The position numbers were made by a program, and so were the translations under genes. Positions 13,201 through 23,881 of a stretch of DNA of 64,000 nucleotides are shown here, piece after piece. Below the pieces are notes generated by a model. That model made no database searches, was not told where the DNA came from, and saw only the letters and a program-made list of their open reading frames with translations. Each line of letters begins with the position of its first letter. Within the stretch, counting starts at the first letter, position 1. The DNA is taken from assembly GCA_038503075.1 (NCBI GenBank), contig JBCAML010000001.1:496001-560000 (forward strand), read 5' to 3'. Source of the DNA: Gyromitra esculenta. Taxonomy: Eukaryota; Ascomycota; Pezizomycetes; Pezizales; Discinaceae.

Positions 13201-14203
13201 ATGGTGCCGAAGTTCTAGTTGCTCAGAAAGTTACTACTCTGAAGAATGGCGCCCAGCCAAAGAAAACTTTCTGGAAGAAGGGAGGCGCTTCTATCATGAA
13301 AGGTGCTGGAAAAGGATTCAATAAAGTTGCCTCCGTAGCTCCGGATGCACCTGGGGCCAAGATTTTTGGCGCAAGGAAGGGTTGGGCGAAGGGTGGTAAA
13401 GGTAGCACGAACGGTATGAATGGAGCTGGATCTACACTTACCATCGGCGATACTGGCATCCGTGAGTGCTCTCATTCTTTTATTTTTTTCTCCCCGTCAG
13501 CTGACAATGAATAGTTCCGCTTTTTGGCACCGAACTCGAACATCGAGCTGAATATGAGGGTAATCGGATACCAAATGTTGTACAAAAATGTATACAGGAG
13601 GTTGAGATCCGGGGAATGGACTTTGAAGGGATCTACAGAAAGTCTGGGGGAGCATCACAGATGCGACAGATCCAAGACACGTTTGAAAGGGGCGACGATC
13701 CACAGTTTGATAGTAATGTCGATATCTGTGGAGTAACTAGCGTCCTCAAGCAATACTTCAGAAACTTACCAAATCCTCTGCTCACTTACGAAATTTATGA
13801 ACGTTTTGTTGACACGACGAGTATGTTCTCATCAAATTTCTTGCCCTAAGAGTTATTGCTAACTTCAATAGCCGTTCACGAGGAAGATAGACGAGTAAAT
13901 ATAGTGAAGGATCTTATAGATGAGCTTCCATCCATTCATCGGGACTGTTTGCAGTTTGTGATCTTCCATTTGGCAAGGTAAATTCGCCCTGTTTCATCGC
14001 TTCTTTCTCATTACAATTTGCTGACCGTATAATCCAGAGTCGCTGCGAGGAAAGAGGAAAATCTTATGACCACAAGGAATTTGGCTGTTGTTTTTGCGCC
14101 AACACTATTACGCCACACTACAGATGAACGTGAGATTAGTGATATGCATGCGAAAAACAACGCTATCCAGTTCCTTATTGACCACAATGAGGTCATCTTT
14201 TGA
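10211..14203 (+). CDS. LIM-domain Rho GTPase-activating protein (Rga1/Rga2-like)
   Basis: Nine predicted exons: 10211-10294, 10347-10377, 10437-10970, 11025-12499, 12556-12692, 12743-13461, 13515-13820, 13872-13977 and 14038-14203, giving about 1185 residues. Two LIM zinc-binding domains lie at about 20-77 (C23, C26, H44, C47, C50, C53) and 80-131. A long Ser/Pro-rich linker follows, then a coiled coil (about 720-880), a basic Lys/Gly segment, and a C-terminal RhoGAP domain from about 995 with the arginine finger in GIYRKSG (R1035). This domain order matches yeast Rga1/Rga2, which stimulate GTP hydrolysis by Cdc42/Rho at sites of polarised growth. The target GTPase is inferred from the family. 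A 31-nt second exon completes LIM1. Intron 4 is called as 12500-12555 (donor GTAGGT); the competing donor at 12521 would leave only 35 bp. Confidence 0.9.
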
Positions 14204-15474
14204 TTTACTTTTGACGAAATGGGGCAGAACTGGCTGCCAAATCGGCGTTCCGCATTTGAGCTTTTTTTCTTCGTTTTTATACTTCCTCTTCTTGCTGTAT
14301 TTTTTTTTCCCAAGTCTTTTTGATCGATTATCTATGCGAGAGCGGACAAAGGGGCGTTCTTTTTGTTTGTTAAATTTCCTACCCTGTTCCTTTTGAAAAT
14401 TACCCTATTGTCTTTGCCACGATCGCATGGGAACTGGAATTTTGCTATCGTTTCTTTACTATTTTTGGGGAGGAAGTGAAAGATGAAGATGATTAATTGC
14501 TTTTCGGGCTTTTACTGTGGTCGGTAATTTTTTCTTTCTTTCCCCTTCATACCCATAGCTGTGCTGTGCTGGTGTTGGTGATGTTCATGAGCATTGAGAA
14601 ACGAGAAGAACGTTCATTCTGTTTTTATTTTTTGTCTTTTTTTCGCAGACTTTAGTCATCTTGTCCTTCTCTACTCCTTCGGTCTTCAGGTTTTTGTATA
14701 CATTACCAAGACCTCCAGGTGTTTATTTGTCAATGCCTCTCGTTATTTTTCAGGTTTAAAATCATGGGCTATGGACATACCCAGCAATCGGGTTGCTCCC
14801 TATACGATTATCAGTGTTAGGGATGGTGGAAGGGTTACATATAGTATTGTATCGTTAGCTTCGAGTAGAGTTGACAGAAGGCTTTTTTAGGCTTGAGAAA
14901 TCGACTTGTAAATATTCGAAGACACTGACGGGACACGCTCGAATGATTGTGAGATTTAATTGTTTTTTCTATATGATTGAGTGTTTGGCCTATCGATAGC
15001 CGTGTTATACGAGTGATAGGTCATGAATATGTGTCGCACTAATTATCGTATGCCAACACGCCCATCCAGAATTGTTGGTTGGTGCTAGGGTAGTCTAGAC
15101 GAGCGGTAGGCTCGTTCCCATCCCTTACTGCCTGGGGCTGCCTACGGTACGCGGCAAGCCGTGCGAGGGGGCTGGACATGAGACTGTGCGAGCAGAGTCT
15201 TCCAAAACATGTTGTGGTCGGGTATGGTGGGCTTCGAGGACGTCAGCCGTCTATAACCGTTTCGCTCGGGGGGACATCTGGATGTCGGTCTGCCAAGATC
15301 AGCGGTGTAGAGGGTCTGCGTTTCCCTTCGCGGGAAATTCAAATCACGAAGCCAAAGTTGAAAACAGGGTGTCTATCAGCGATGCATTCTTGGCTTTGTT
15401 ATGAGAGATGATACAGTTTCTGGAACTACATGTATCTCTCCTCTCTATCGCAATTTACAAGCCTAATATTTTTG
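14204..15474. other. 3' flank of the RhoGAP gene; no gene seen
   Basis: T-rich 3' untranslated sequence follows the TGA at 14201-14203. The rest has only short random frames. One TACATGTA copy occurs at 15427-15434. Nothing else stands out. Confidence 0.5.
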
Positions 15475-15723
15475 TTACAGTTCTGTAGAAGCTTTAGAAT
15501 TATCACCAGACTTGATAGTATGGAGATTACAGTGGTGTAGTGGTACCTTTTCCCTCGATGCCTCGGACGGAGCCCAAGCAATCGATGGAGATAGGAGTCC
15601 TACAGGAGGAGTAAACCAAAAACTGTGCAACCTAGGAGACCCGTAGATCTCTAGCAAAAGCTCAGTCCCACGATGTGCAGTGTGGGCTTTGCCTCTGTGT
15701 ATTGGCCCTTCAGGAGCGGCCAT
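15475..15723 (-). CDS. Small ORF in the left arm of the palindrome (82 aa)
   Basis: Reads outward (leftward) from an ATG at 15723. Its first 39 residues, starting MAAPEGPIHRG, are the same as those of the plus-strand ORF at 15980 in the other arm, because the arms are inverted copies; the two then diverge. A TATATATA sequence and a C/T-rich stretch lie upstream of the ATG in both arms, so each copy has a promoter-like leader. No domain, signal peptide or membrane segment is recognised. It may be a chance frame in a repeat. Confidence 0.3.
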   Translation of the reverse strand: MAAPEGPIHRGKAHTAHRGTELLLEIYGSPRLHSFWFTPPVGLLSPSIAWAPSEASREKVPLHHCNLHTIKSGDNSKASTEL

Positions 15724-16162
15724 GACAGTCACAAGGTAAGTATGGGGAAGGAAACTGGAGGTCCGGGGGAGGGGAGCAGTATATATAGTAGATCGGAGCC
15801 GGGTGCCAAGCCATTTTTGGCCGCTTGACCTAACCGTTTCTACTCTAAGGGGCACGACCGAATACCGGATGTAGATGTACCTTGCATCGGCCAAATTTGC
15901 CTTGGCGTTCACTGCTATATATACTGCTGTTTCTCCCCAACCCTCCAGCTTTCTTCTCCATACTTACCTTGTGACTGTCATGGCCGCTCCTGAAGGGCCA
16001 ATACACAGAGGCAAAGCCCACACTGCACATCGTGGGACTGAGCTTTTGCTAGAGATCTACGGGTCTCCTAGGTTGCACAGTTTTTGGTTTACTCCTTCTG
16101 TAGGACTTTCTTCATTGATTGCTTGGGCTTTGTCCGAGGCATCGATGAAAAAAAAGAAACCA
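15541..16162. repeat. Long imperfect palindrome, arms about 250-285 bp
   Basis: The left arm (about 15541-15827) and right arm (about 15885-16162) are inverted copies with scattered substitutions and small indels, around a spacer of about 60 bp. The inner part of each arm has a TATATATA core (near 15781 and 15916). No flanking direct repeat was identified. Candidates are a fold-back/MITE element or a locus giving hairpin RNA. The outer limits are approximate, since similarity fades gradually. Confidence 0.75.
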
Positions 16163-16180
16163 TATAGTAACCGATTTTAA
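15980..16180 (+). CDS. Small ORF in the right arm of the palindrome (66 aa)
   Basis: Mirror copy of the minus-strand ORF at 15475-15723: same first 39 residues, then divergent and shorter. It is preceded by a TATATATA about 55 bp upstream and a C/T-rich leader. No family is recognised. Whether it is translated cannot be told from sequence. Confidence 0.3.
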   Translation: MAAPEGPIHRGKAHTAHRGTELLLEIYGSPRLHSFWFTPSVGLSSLIAWALSEASMKKKKPYSNRF

Positions 16181-16693
16181 ATTCGAGGTTGTCTGTTGGA
16201 ATCACCTTCTGCAAAGTTCATCCTCCTTTGCCCTCTGTGACGGAAAAAGTGTTGTTTGTCAAGGTTTGCTTTGCTCGTACGATCTGTCTGCTCTGCTTGC
16301 ACGACTAGCTCCTAGCCTTTTCTACAAAGACGTATGCAATTCAAACGCCACGGGAAGCAAACAAGCCGACAATGCTACCTGAAGCCCTAATCCGAGCACG
16401 GGCAGCCCGAAAGCAGGGGCTTACTCAGCTCCATACATGTGCCCGTGTCTCTGTAGGTATGGGGATTGGCTACTGGAACTACATAAATGAACTTCCTCCC
16501 CTGATTAGAGGGGGAACTGCATGTGGCGAGGAACATAGCTTCCGTAAGACGCGGTCTGGTGCAGATGCGGGTAAGAGCGTCCTGGAATCGAGTGATGCAG
16601 TGTGATTTGCACGTGCTTTCGTGCGAGACTGCGCTAACGATTTTGGGCGACCCCTCCGTAAGGAGCCGCAGCGCGTCAACGCCACGTCTTCCC
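16181..16693. promoter_or_regulatory. Upstream region of TOP3
   Basis: No gene is supported. The TOP3 reading frame stays open upstream of 16694, back to about 16523, but that part looks non-coding and contains another in-frame ATG that is not favoured. No obvious TATA box. Confidence 0.4.
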
Positions 16694-19191
16694 ATGAAAA
16701 TGATATTCCGGCGCGTTCCCCTTGCACGCTATCGTTTACTGCTGGGTTTGAGAACGAGAAATTTCTCCTCTCCTAGTCGCTCGATGCCTAGCAAAATTTT
16801 GTGCGTAGCGGAGAAGCCTTCTATTGCAAAAGCTGTGTCCGGGCACATGAGTGGAGGTCAAATAAATGTCCGTATTCCTTGTTCTGTGCCCCACAATCAG
16901 TCACTCACAAGCATCTTTAGGCAAGGAATACACGGAACAAGTATATCAAGAACTATGACTTCACCTATCGCTTCCCACAGCCTTGGGGAGAGTGTAATGC
17001 CACCATGACTTCTGTTCTCGGTCACACCGTAGAATGGGATTTCGACGAGAACCACAGGAAATGGAGCTCCTGCTCGCCAAGTGCTCTCTTCGAGGCTAGA
17101 ACGATACAGATGGTTCCCGTGAGCAGGTTTATAACTCTTATCAAGAGGATCCTGCTAATTTGGTCAAAGGAACGTACTAGAGACGTGGCGGCAAATATCG
17201 CTAGCGAAGCACGTAATGCTCGAGTACTTTTTATCTGGACTGATTGTGATAGAGAAGGGGAGTATATTGGCACCGAGGTAAGGGATATTGCTCTGAAGGC
17301 GAATCCAAATATCATAGTTAAGAGAGCCAAATTTTCGAACATTGAACGAGCACATATTCTTCGCGCTGCACAACACCCTGTAGACCTTGACGAGAGGCAG
17401 GCTGCGGCTGTTCGTGCTAGGATAGAGCTGGACCTAAGAATTGGGGCGGCGTTTACCAGATGGCAAACATATGCCTTGAAAGGGATCCAAGGACTTGAGG
17501 AAAGGGTTATCAGCTATGGTAGAGTTTTCACTTTACTTTTGGTTTTAGTGGGTAGCTGGCAACAGTAAAATTCCTGCTAACAATACATGGAATAGGTTCA
17601 TGCCAATTTCCAACACTGGGATTCGTTGTAGAGCGCTATAACCGAGTCAAAAATTTCGTCCCGGAGCCGTTTTGGAGCATTAAAGTCATGCATAAGAGAG
17701 ATGATATCAATGTTACTTTCAACTGGGACCGAAATAGGTTGTTTGATAGAATGAGTACAGTAATTCTATTTGAGAGATGCCTTGCAGCAAAAACCGCAAC
17801 CGTTACAGGAGTGGTAACGAAGCCGGCTAGGAAATGGTAGGTTAGTATTTTGGAATAAACGAGGAAGCGAATTACTGACAGAACCTTAGGAAGCCGTTAC
17901 CACTGACTACTGTCGAATTACAGAAGCAAGGGAGTAGGTTTCTAGGACTTTCTTCCCAATTAGTTATGACCGTAAGTTTAACTCTACTCTTAGTAGGGCA
18001 GCTAGGCGTGTTCTTGCTAATATCTTGAAATGAGCGCAGATAGCAGAAAAACTATATACATCGGGGTTCATAAGCTATCCAAGAACAGAAACCGATCAAT
18101 TCGATAAAGGCATCGATTTACGAGCACTTGTAGAAAAACAGACACCAAGCGAAACCTGGGGGCAATTTGCCCAAGGGTGAGCTTCCCCCGTTTTGCTTTT
18201 GAGGTTGATTGGTACTAATATCAAAACTAGACTTATGAACGGCGGCTTCTCCCAGCCTCGTATGGGTAAAAATAACGATAAAGCGCATCCTCCAATCCAT
18301 CCTGTCGTGTTCGTCGCACCTAACGCCCTCAACAGCCATGATGAACGTAGAGTGTATGAATTTGTTGTCCGTCGCTTCCTCGCCTGCTGTTCAGAGGATG
18401 CGATTGGTGAAACTACAACAGTGAACCTCTTATATGGTGACGAGGGATTCCACGCATCTGGACTTGTGGTACTGCAGAGAAATTATTTGGATGTGTATGT
18501 TTACGATCGTTGGGAGTCTTCGCAAATGCTACCACAGTTCCACCAGGGCGAAACGTTTGTGCCTACAGAAGCGAATATCACAGACGGGAAGACGACTGCT
18601 CCAGGGTATCTGACGGAGCCCGAACTGATTGCGCTGATGGATGCAAATGGGATTGGGACAGATGCTACGATGGCGGAACATATTGCGAAGATTATTGAGC
18701 GGCTATATGTTTTTGCATCACCTAGGGGTCGAGGTGGTGGCGGTGGAGAAGAAGAGGTTGAGGATGACGGAGGGGGAGGTAGAGGGCGAGGGCGAGGGCG
18801 GGGCCGTGGAAGAGGGGCAGCCAGAGGACGAGGGGGCGCTGCTGCTGCAGGTGGGGGAAGAGGCGGAATGCAGGAGTTTATTCCTAGTAACCTGGGTATT
18901 GCTTTGGTTGAGGGTTATGATTCAATTGGGTTCGATAACAGTCTGAGTAAACCATTTCTGCGGAAAGAGATGGAGCAGAGCATGAAGCAAATTTGTGAAG
19001 GCACTATGACAAGACAGGATATGGTGCAAGCTAGTATCGATCAGTATCGAGAAATGTTCATCAAGGCAAGCCGACAGGTTAACGTGCTGCAGACTGTAAG
19101 TTTCCCTAACATCAACCCTTTTGTTAATCGTTACTAACGATCGCTAATGTGACGTTTCCAGGCTGCAAAGAGGTATTTGACAGGCCAATGA
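16694..19191 (+). CDS. TOP3: DNA topoisomerase III (type IA)
   Basis: Predicted exons are 16694-16867, 16921-17518, 17596-17836, 17890-17971, 18040-18176, 18231-19095 and 19162-19191, about 708 residues. The toprim domain starts at KILCVAEKPS (from residue 34) and contains DCDREGE (166-172). The catalytic tyrosine is Y378 in ISYPRTET, with R380 beside it. The enzyme cleaves and passes single strands and, with a RecQ helicase and Rmi1, dissolves recombination intermediates. Starting at 16694 adds 30 residues rich in Arg and hydrophobics with no acidic residues before the internal Met31, which looks like a mitochondrial targeting peptide; Met31 (16784) would give a nuclear-type N-terminus. A Gly/Arg-rich insert of about 48 residues (576-623) follows the RLYV motif. 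Intron 1 uses a weak GTCCGT donor. Confidence 0.93.
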
Positions 19192-19395
19192 TTAAGCTAT
19201 ACAGTTTATGATGGAACTTGATGGGGTTTTCAAGCTGTATATATACTGGACAATTTTAGGAGGGTTAGGGCTCATGCTCCGTCTCCTCTACACAATTTTT
19301 TCTGAAAAACACCTTCCTATTCGGGAAAGACAACCTTCTCGCAAAACTCAAAATATCACCTTATCTCTCTAAAACCCAGCTTCACCGTAGCATTA
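19192..19395. other. TOP3 3' flank and presumed LINE 5' UTR
   Basis: About 200 bp between the TOP3 stop and the first LINE ORF. The LINE 5' end lies somewhere here, possibly near the run AGGAGGGTTAGGGC at about 19259, but cannot be placed without an empty site or another copy. Confidence 0.4.
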
Positions 19396-20919
19396 GTGAT
19401 GACTGATTCCTCAACCTTCTCGCCCTTTATCGGTGGCAGAAATCTTTCTACCACCTCCTTTCTCCCACCAGTCTCCTCTGCTCCTTCCAGGGTCAGCTCC
19501 CCTGTTAGGCCCTCAACGCCCACTCTCATCCCATCCGGCGTTTTGACCGGAATTCAAGAACTCCTAAACAAGCTCATTTCACAATCACCACTCGGACAAA
19601 CGGGTATTGCTCCCATCTTCGAAGATGTAGCACTAGCCGATCCTTCGCGCACCGAAGCCATCCTTATTTCTCTGGCCATCAACACAACTCATCTTCTTTC
19701 ATCTATGGACGCAAGACTTTCCAAAATGGAAGAAATTCTCTCCTCACCTTCATTACTTGGGGCACCAACCCAATCGCAGAACCCCGCCCAACTGAACCAA
19801 ATCCAAGCAGCTATCTCAAATCTGACGGACAAAGTCTCCTCTCAAGCCAAACGTTCCTCGGAACAATCCGGCCCCGCTCCACCCCCTCCCGCCAAAAAAG
19901 GAAAAAAAACCTTTGCCGAGGCGGCTAAATCTGCACCCGCAAAGACCAACACAGCAACTGCCAGCGCACCAAAGCCAGATGCAAGCAACCCAAAAAAAGA
20001 CACCAAGGAAAAAGCCGCCCGGCCCCTTCCAACGGCTGAAAGATGGTTCTTCGCTTCACGCTCTAGCGCCTGCCCATTTACTGAATCGGCTGTTCTTGCC
20101 GCATCACTCCCTGTTGCGGTTGGACGTGCTCTACGAGCCGCCCAATTCCCCAACTCTCACTCAGTTGCCCTATCCGTTACTGTTAACGATCGGGGAACCA
20201 TTACATTCACCGCAAATCCCTTCACCCCCGCTTCCGCATTCGTTCCCTACTTCGCCGCTATTCTCAAAACACTCAACGAAACATGTCCCATCGGCGACAA
20301 TCCATTTAACCCCGTCCGAACTGCGCCAACTGATGTCAACGTAGTCATCCATAACATCCCCACCTTCGCACTACCAGAGGAAGCAAAAGAACTGAGTTCT
20401 ACGCTATCCGAAGCTATCCTCTACGCCGCCGACGTACAAATCACCGGCGCACGTTACCTCAAAACCGACCCTGCCATCCGAGCAACAAAAAAAACTACCT
20501 CAATAGTAATTTCCTGCTCGGTCGATGATGCAAAAAAAATCGGCTCATCTATTAAACTCTTTTCGCGACCACGCAAAACCAATCTTATGTGGTCAGCCTC
20601 CCCTTCAACCCAATGCAAGAAATGCTGGGGCTTCGGCCATGCCACCGCCGGATGCAAATCACCAGACACTATCTGCCCTATCTGTTCAAACCACCACCCG
20701 CGTCACGAACACCGCTGCTCCATCCCAACCTGCCCCGGCGGCGAAGCAGAGAAAGCCATCATCAACTGCTGCGCAGTATCCCCATCAATCTGCATCAACT
20801 GCAACGGTAACCACACCGCTACAGACCTCCAATGCCCTACGCGCAAAGCGATCCAGGAGAAATCTAGTATTTCATCAGCTGTACCACCTCCAGCTGATAC
20901 CTCCATGTCGAGTGAATAA
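19396..20919 (+). CDS. LINE ORF1, zinc-knuckle nucleic-acid-binding protein (507 aa)
   Basis: The N-terminal half is Ser/Pro/Ala-rich, with a Lys/Ala-rich stretch. The C-terminus has cysteine-histidine knuckles beginning at C407 (CKKCWGFGH, a C-x2-C-x4-H-x4-C knuckle), then CPIC..., then a third ending near residue 487 (CINCNGNH). This is the usual layout of ORF1 in Tad/I-type LINEs, whose product binds the element RNA. It is open throughout. Its TAA is followed 2 nt later by the ATG of ORF2 (TAAATATG), suggesting translation of ORF2 by termination-reinitiation. Confidence 0.85.
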   Translation: MMTDSSTFSPFIGGRNLSTTSFLPPVSSAPSRVSSPVRPSTPTLIPSGVLTGIQELLNKLISQSPLGQTGIAPIFEDVALADPSRTEAILISLAINTTHLLSSMDARLSKMEEILSSPSLLGAPTQSQNPAQLNQIQAAISNLTDKVSSQAKRSSEQSGPAPPPPAKKGKKTFAEAAKSAPAKTNTATASAPKPDASNPKKDTKEKAARPLPTAERWFFASRSSACPFTESAVLAASLPVAVGRALRAAQFPNSHSVALSVTVNDRGTITFTANPFTPASAFVPYFAAILKTLNETCPIGDNPFNPVRTAPTDVNVVIHNIPTFALPEEAKELSSTLSEAILYAADVQITGARYLKTDPAIRATKKTTSIVISCSVDDAKKIGSSIKLFSRPRKTNLMWSASPSTQCKKCWGFGHATAGCKSPDTICPICSNHHPRHEHRCSIPTCPGGEAEKAIINCCAVSPSICINCNGNHTATDLQCPTRKAIQEKSSISSAVPPPADTSMSSE

Positions 20920-23023
20920 ATATGTCTCCCAGAAGAAATAAACCCTCTACCCTACCCTCACCTTCTTTTACTATCGTACAACACAACTGTGCTGGTAGCT
21001 CAAAGATTTTTCACACCCTTTTTTCCCAATGTAAACCAACACCCTCAATCGTTGCCATCCAAGATCCATATCTATGGAACAACAAACCTCTACAAGCACC
21101 CGGTTTTTATCTCTTAATTCCATCAATACTCCCAACACAAAAAATTCGAGTTTGTTTTTACATATCAATCCATTTTATCAACAGCCACCAAACGGAATTT
21201 TTAATCGAAGACCATTTTAGAGACGATATAATCTCTCTGTGTCTTACCTTTAAAAACCCTATTTTTAACTCCCCCTTTTACTCAATTAAAATCACAAACA
21301 TCTACAATCGTGCAAGAAGCAATTCCAGCAATCATCACATTCAACCTTCACAAATCTTTTCCTCCTCATCCATTCCCACCATTATCGTTGGTGACTTTAA
21401 TATTCACCATCCTTCCACAGACCCCCTCCGAATTATCTCCTCACAAGAGTTTAACGAAGGGGAAAAATACCACCTAACTGCTCAAAACCTATTATATACA
21501 TGCCTAAATACCCCTGGGATCTATACGCGCTTTCCCTACGACTCTCACACTAGACCGAGCGTCCTCGACTTAACCTTTTGCAACCACCTTGCATCAACCC
21601 TTATCAAAAAATGGGACGCCTCCTCCAATTCCACTGGATCAGACCATATACCCATTATCACACACCTCCATACTCCTCACCATGCAACGGCCATGCCATC
21701 ACCCAACTGGTCAAAAACCAATTGAAAAAACCTCACACCGCTAATCCAAAAAATCAAAATCCCTCCCCCTCCTCCGTCACCAGACCTTGATCGATGGTTC
21801 ACAAAATCACTCAACTTAGTGACCTCCCCGCTCATTCTGGAAACCCCAACCAAAAGACCTTCTGAATGGTCCAAAAAATGATGGAGCCCTCTGCTATCCG
21901 ACCTAAGAAGAATTTACCATTCAATCAACCGATCCCATCGCAACCAGTTTAAAGGATCGAAACCCCCCCCCTCCGCAGAAGTACGCAAAGCAAAATATGC
22001 CTACTTTCATGAAATCGCCAAATGCAAAAAGAACCACTGGAGCTCCTTTTTAGCGAACGCCTCACCCTCCGATATATGGGCTGCCAAAAGAATGAAAACC
22101 TCATCCTCTAATGATGTTTTTCCCAATCTTCTCAATATCAACACCCCCACACAACTTGCCTCTTCACTTATTCAACACTTTTTTCCCCCGCGTATCATAA
22201 AACCTCCGCCCCCCTATTACCTCCACGCAGATTTTAAAGAAATTGATTTCGACGAAATCTCTTCAGCTTTACGCGCCTCCTCCAACACATCTGCTCCCGG
22301 CCCAGATACTATTCCTTATAGCATCTGGAAAAAAATCAATAACATTAACCCAAATATCATCCATTCACTCCTAAATCCCCTAGCAGAGTACGGATACCAT
22401 CCACTCCAACTTAAAAAAGCCTTCGGGATTGTCCTCCCAAAACCAAACAAAGAATCTTATTCTTCAGCAACCTCCTTTAGAGTCATTGTACTACTAGAAA
22501 CCCTGTCAAAAATACTAGAACGTATTATCGCAACTCGTCTCGCCTACCTCTCCCGCTCAAACGGCCTCATTCATCCTAATCAATGTGGCTCACTTTCACT
22601 TATATCAACCGGAGATGCCGTCTCCGCACTCCTTCACGATGTCCAACTCCTCCAAGCAGCCGACAAGAAAGTCTCTACCCTTTTCCTGGATATCAAAGGC
22701 GGATTTGACAACGTCAACCCCCATATCCTGGAAAAGAGACTTCTTGATCACAATATTCCTCTTTATATGACCTCTTGGATCATATCCTTTCTCCACTCCC
22801 GCGAATGCGCCCTCTTATTCAAAGGGTCACCACGAAAATTTCTTCCCGTATCTGTAGGAGTCCCCCAAGGCTCACCTATATCTCCACTTTTATTTTGTAT
22901 TTACGTCGCCCCCCTCCATCTCAGTAACGCTTTTAAATTCACTTTTTCATATGTGGACGATTTTGCCATCACAGTCTTTTCGCACTCCAGTAGGAAAAAC
23001 GCTAGACTCTTAGAACAAGCAGC

Positions 23024-23429
23024 TTTCACGGATTAGAAATTGGGCATAGGGTTATGTTTCGGTTCGATGGTTGTTAAAGATCGCGGGTCGTTGTATAATG
23101 TTATTGTTTTTCAGTTGTTATCGGTTATGGGTTTCGTTAAGAAAAGCGGGGTATTTAAGGGGTGGATTTTGCTTGTGTTTTACCTTTCTTCTTTTCTTTC
23201 CTTAAGCAACGTTCTCGTTTACCTTCTCCTGTACTCATCGGAAATACTATCTCTTCTCTCTCTCGTAACTCGCTGTCGCTCGTTCACTTTGCTGCACCTA
23301 TCTCGCCTCGAGATAAAACCCATTGTAGAACCTGTAAACGCTGCACTCTTTGAACGCGTTGATACCTCATCAAGTAGACTGCTCACCTTCGTGATACTGA
23401 AGGGCTTGACAAGGGACTCGACCGTGAGA
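23024..23429 (+). repeat. Solo LTR inside the LINE
   Basis: A 406-bp plus-oriented LTR beginning TTTCACGG and ending CCGTGAGA, flanked by perfect 5-bp duplications GCAGC (23019-23023 and 23430-23434). No internal element sequence is present, so it is the product of LTR-LTR recombination. Removing it with one duplication restores the LINE reading frame. It has the same TATA, AAGCAACGT and hairpin layout as the full elements. Confidence 0.93.
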
Positions 23430-23881
23430 GCAGCCCGCGACATTAACATCGTGGGAGATGCCATTCAAGTTTCCTTCTCGATTCCAAAAACAGAACTCAT
23501 ACACTGGACAACAATCCATAACCAACTCCCCCCTACTCCAGGCGCTTCCATCACGCTTGATGGAAATACCTTTCTTCCACAATTATGTATTCGTTGGTTG
23601 GGTTTTTGGCTCTCCCATAATTTCAACACGAATACACACTTTCTCAAAAGGTTGTCATCTGCTCAAAAAGCATTCTTTGCAATCAAATCCTTATCAGCAT
23701 CCGGTTCAGGACTTACGGGCTCTAATGCCCGTAAACTTGCCATGGGCCTTATCCGACCAATACTTACATATGGAATGAACATACTTATTCCATCAACAAC
23801 AATCTTCAAAAAACTCGACCCGTTCTGGAACATTGTTCTCAGATGGATCACGAATTGCTTTTCATCCACAAACATTGGTGC

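Noticed and set aside
16523..16693. Longer TOP3 N-terminus from 16523
   Set aside because: The open frame has no ATG at its beginning, and the sequence does not resemble coding or targeting sequence; the ATG at 16694 gives a plausible presequence.
21723..21881. UGA read as tryptophan (alternative code)
   Set aside because: All three host genes (KH, RhoGAP, TOP3) end in TGA in the nuclear code, so the LINE TGA codons are nonsense mutations.
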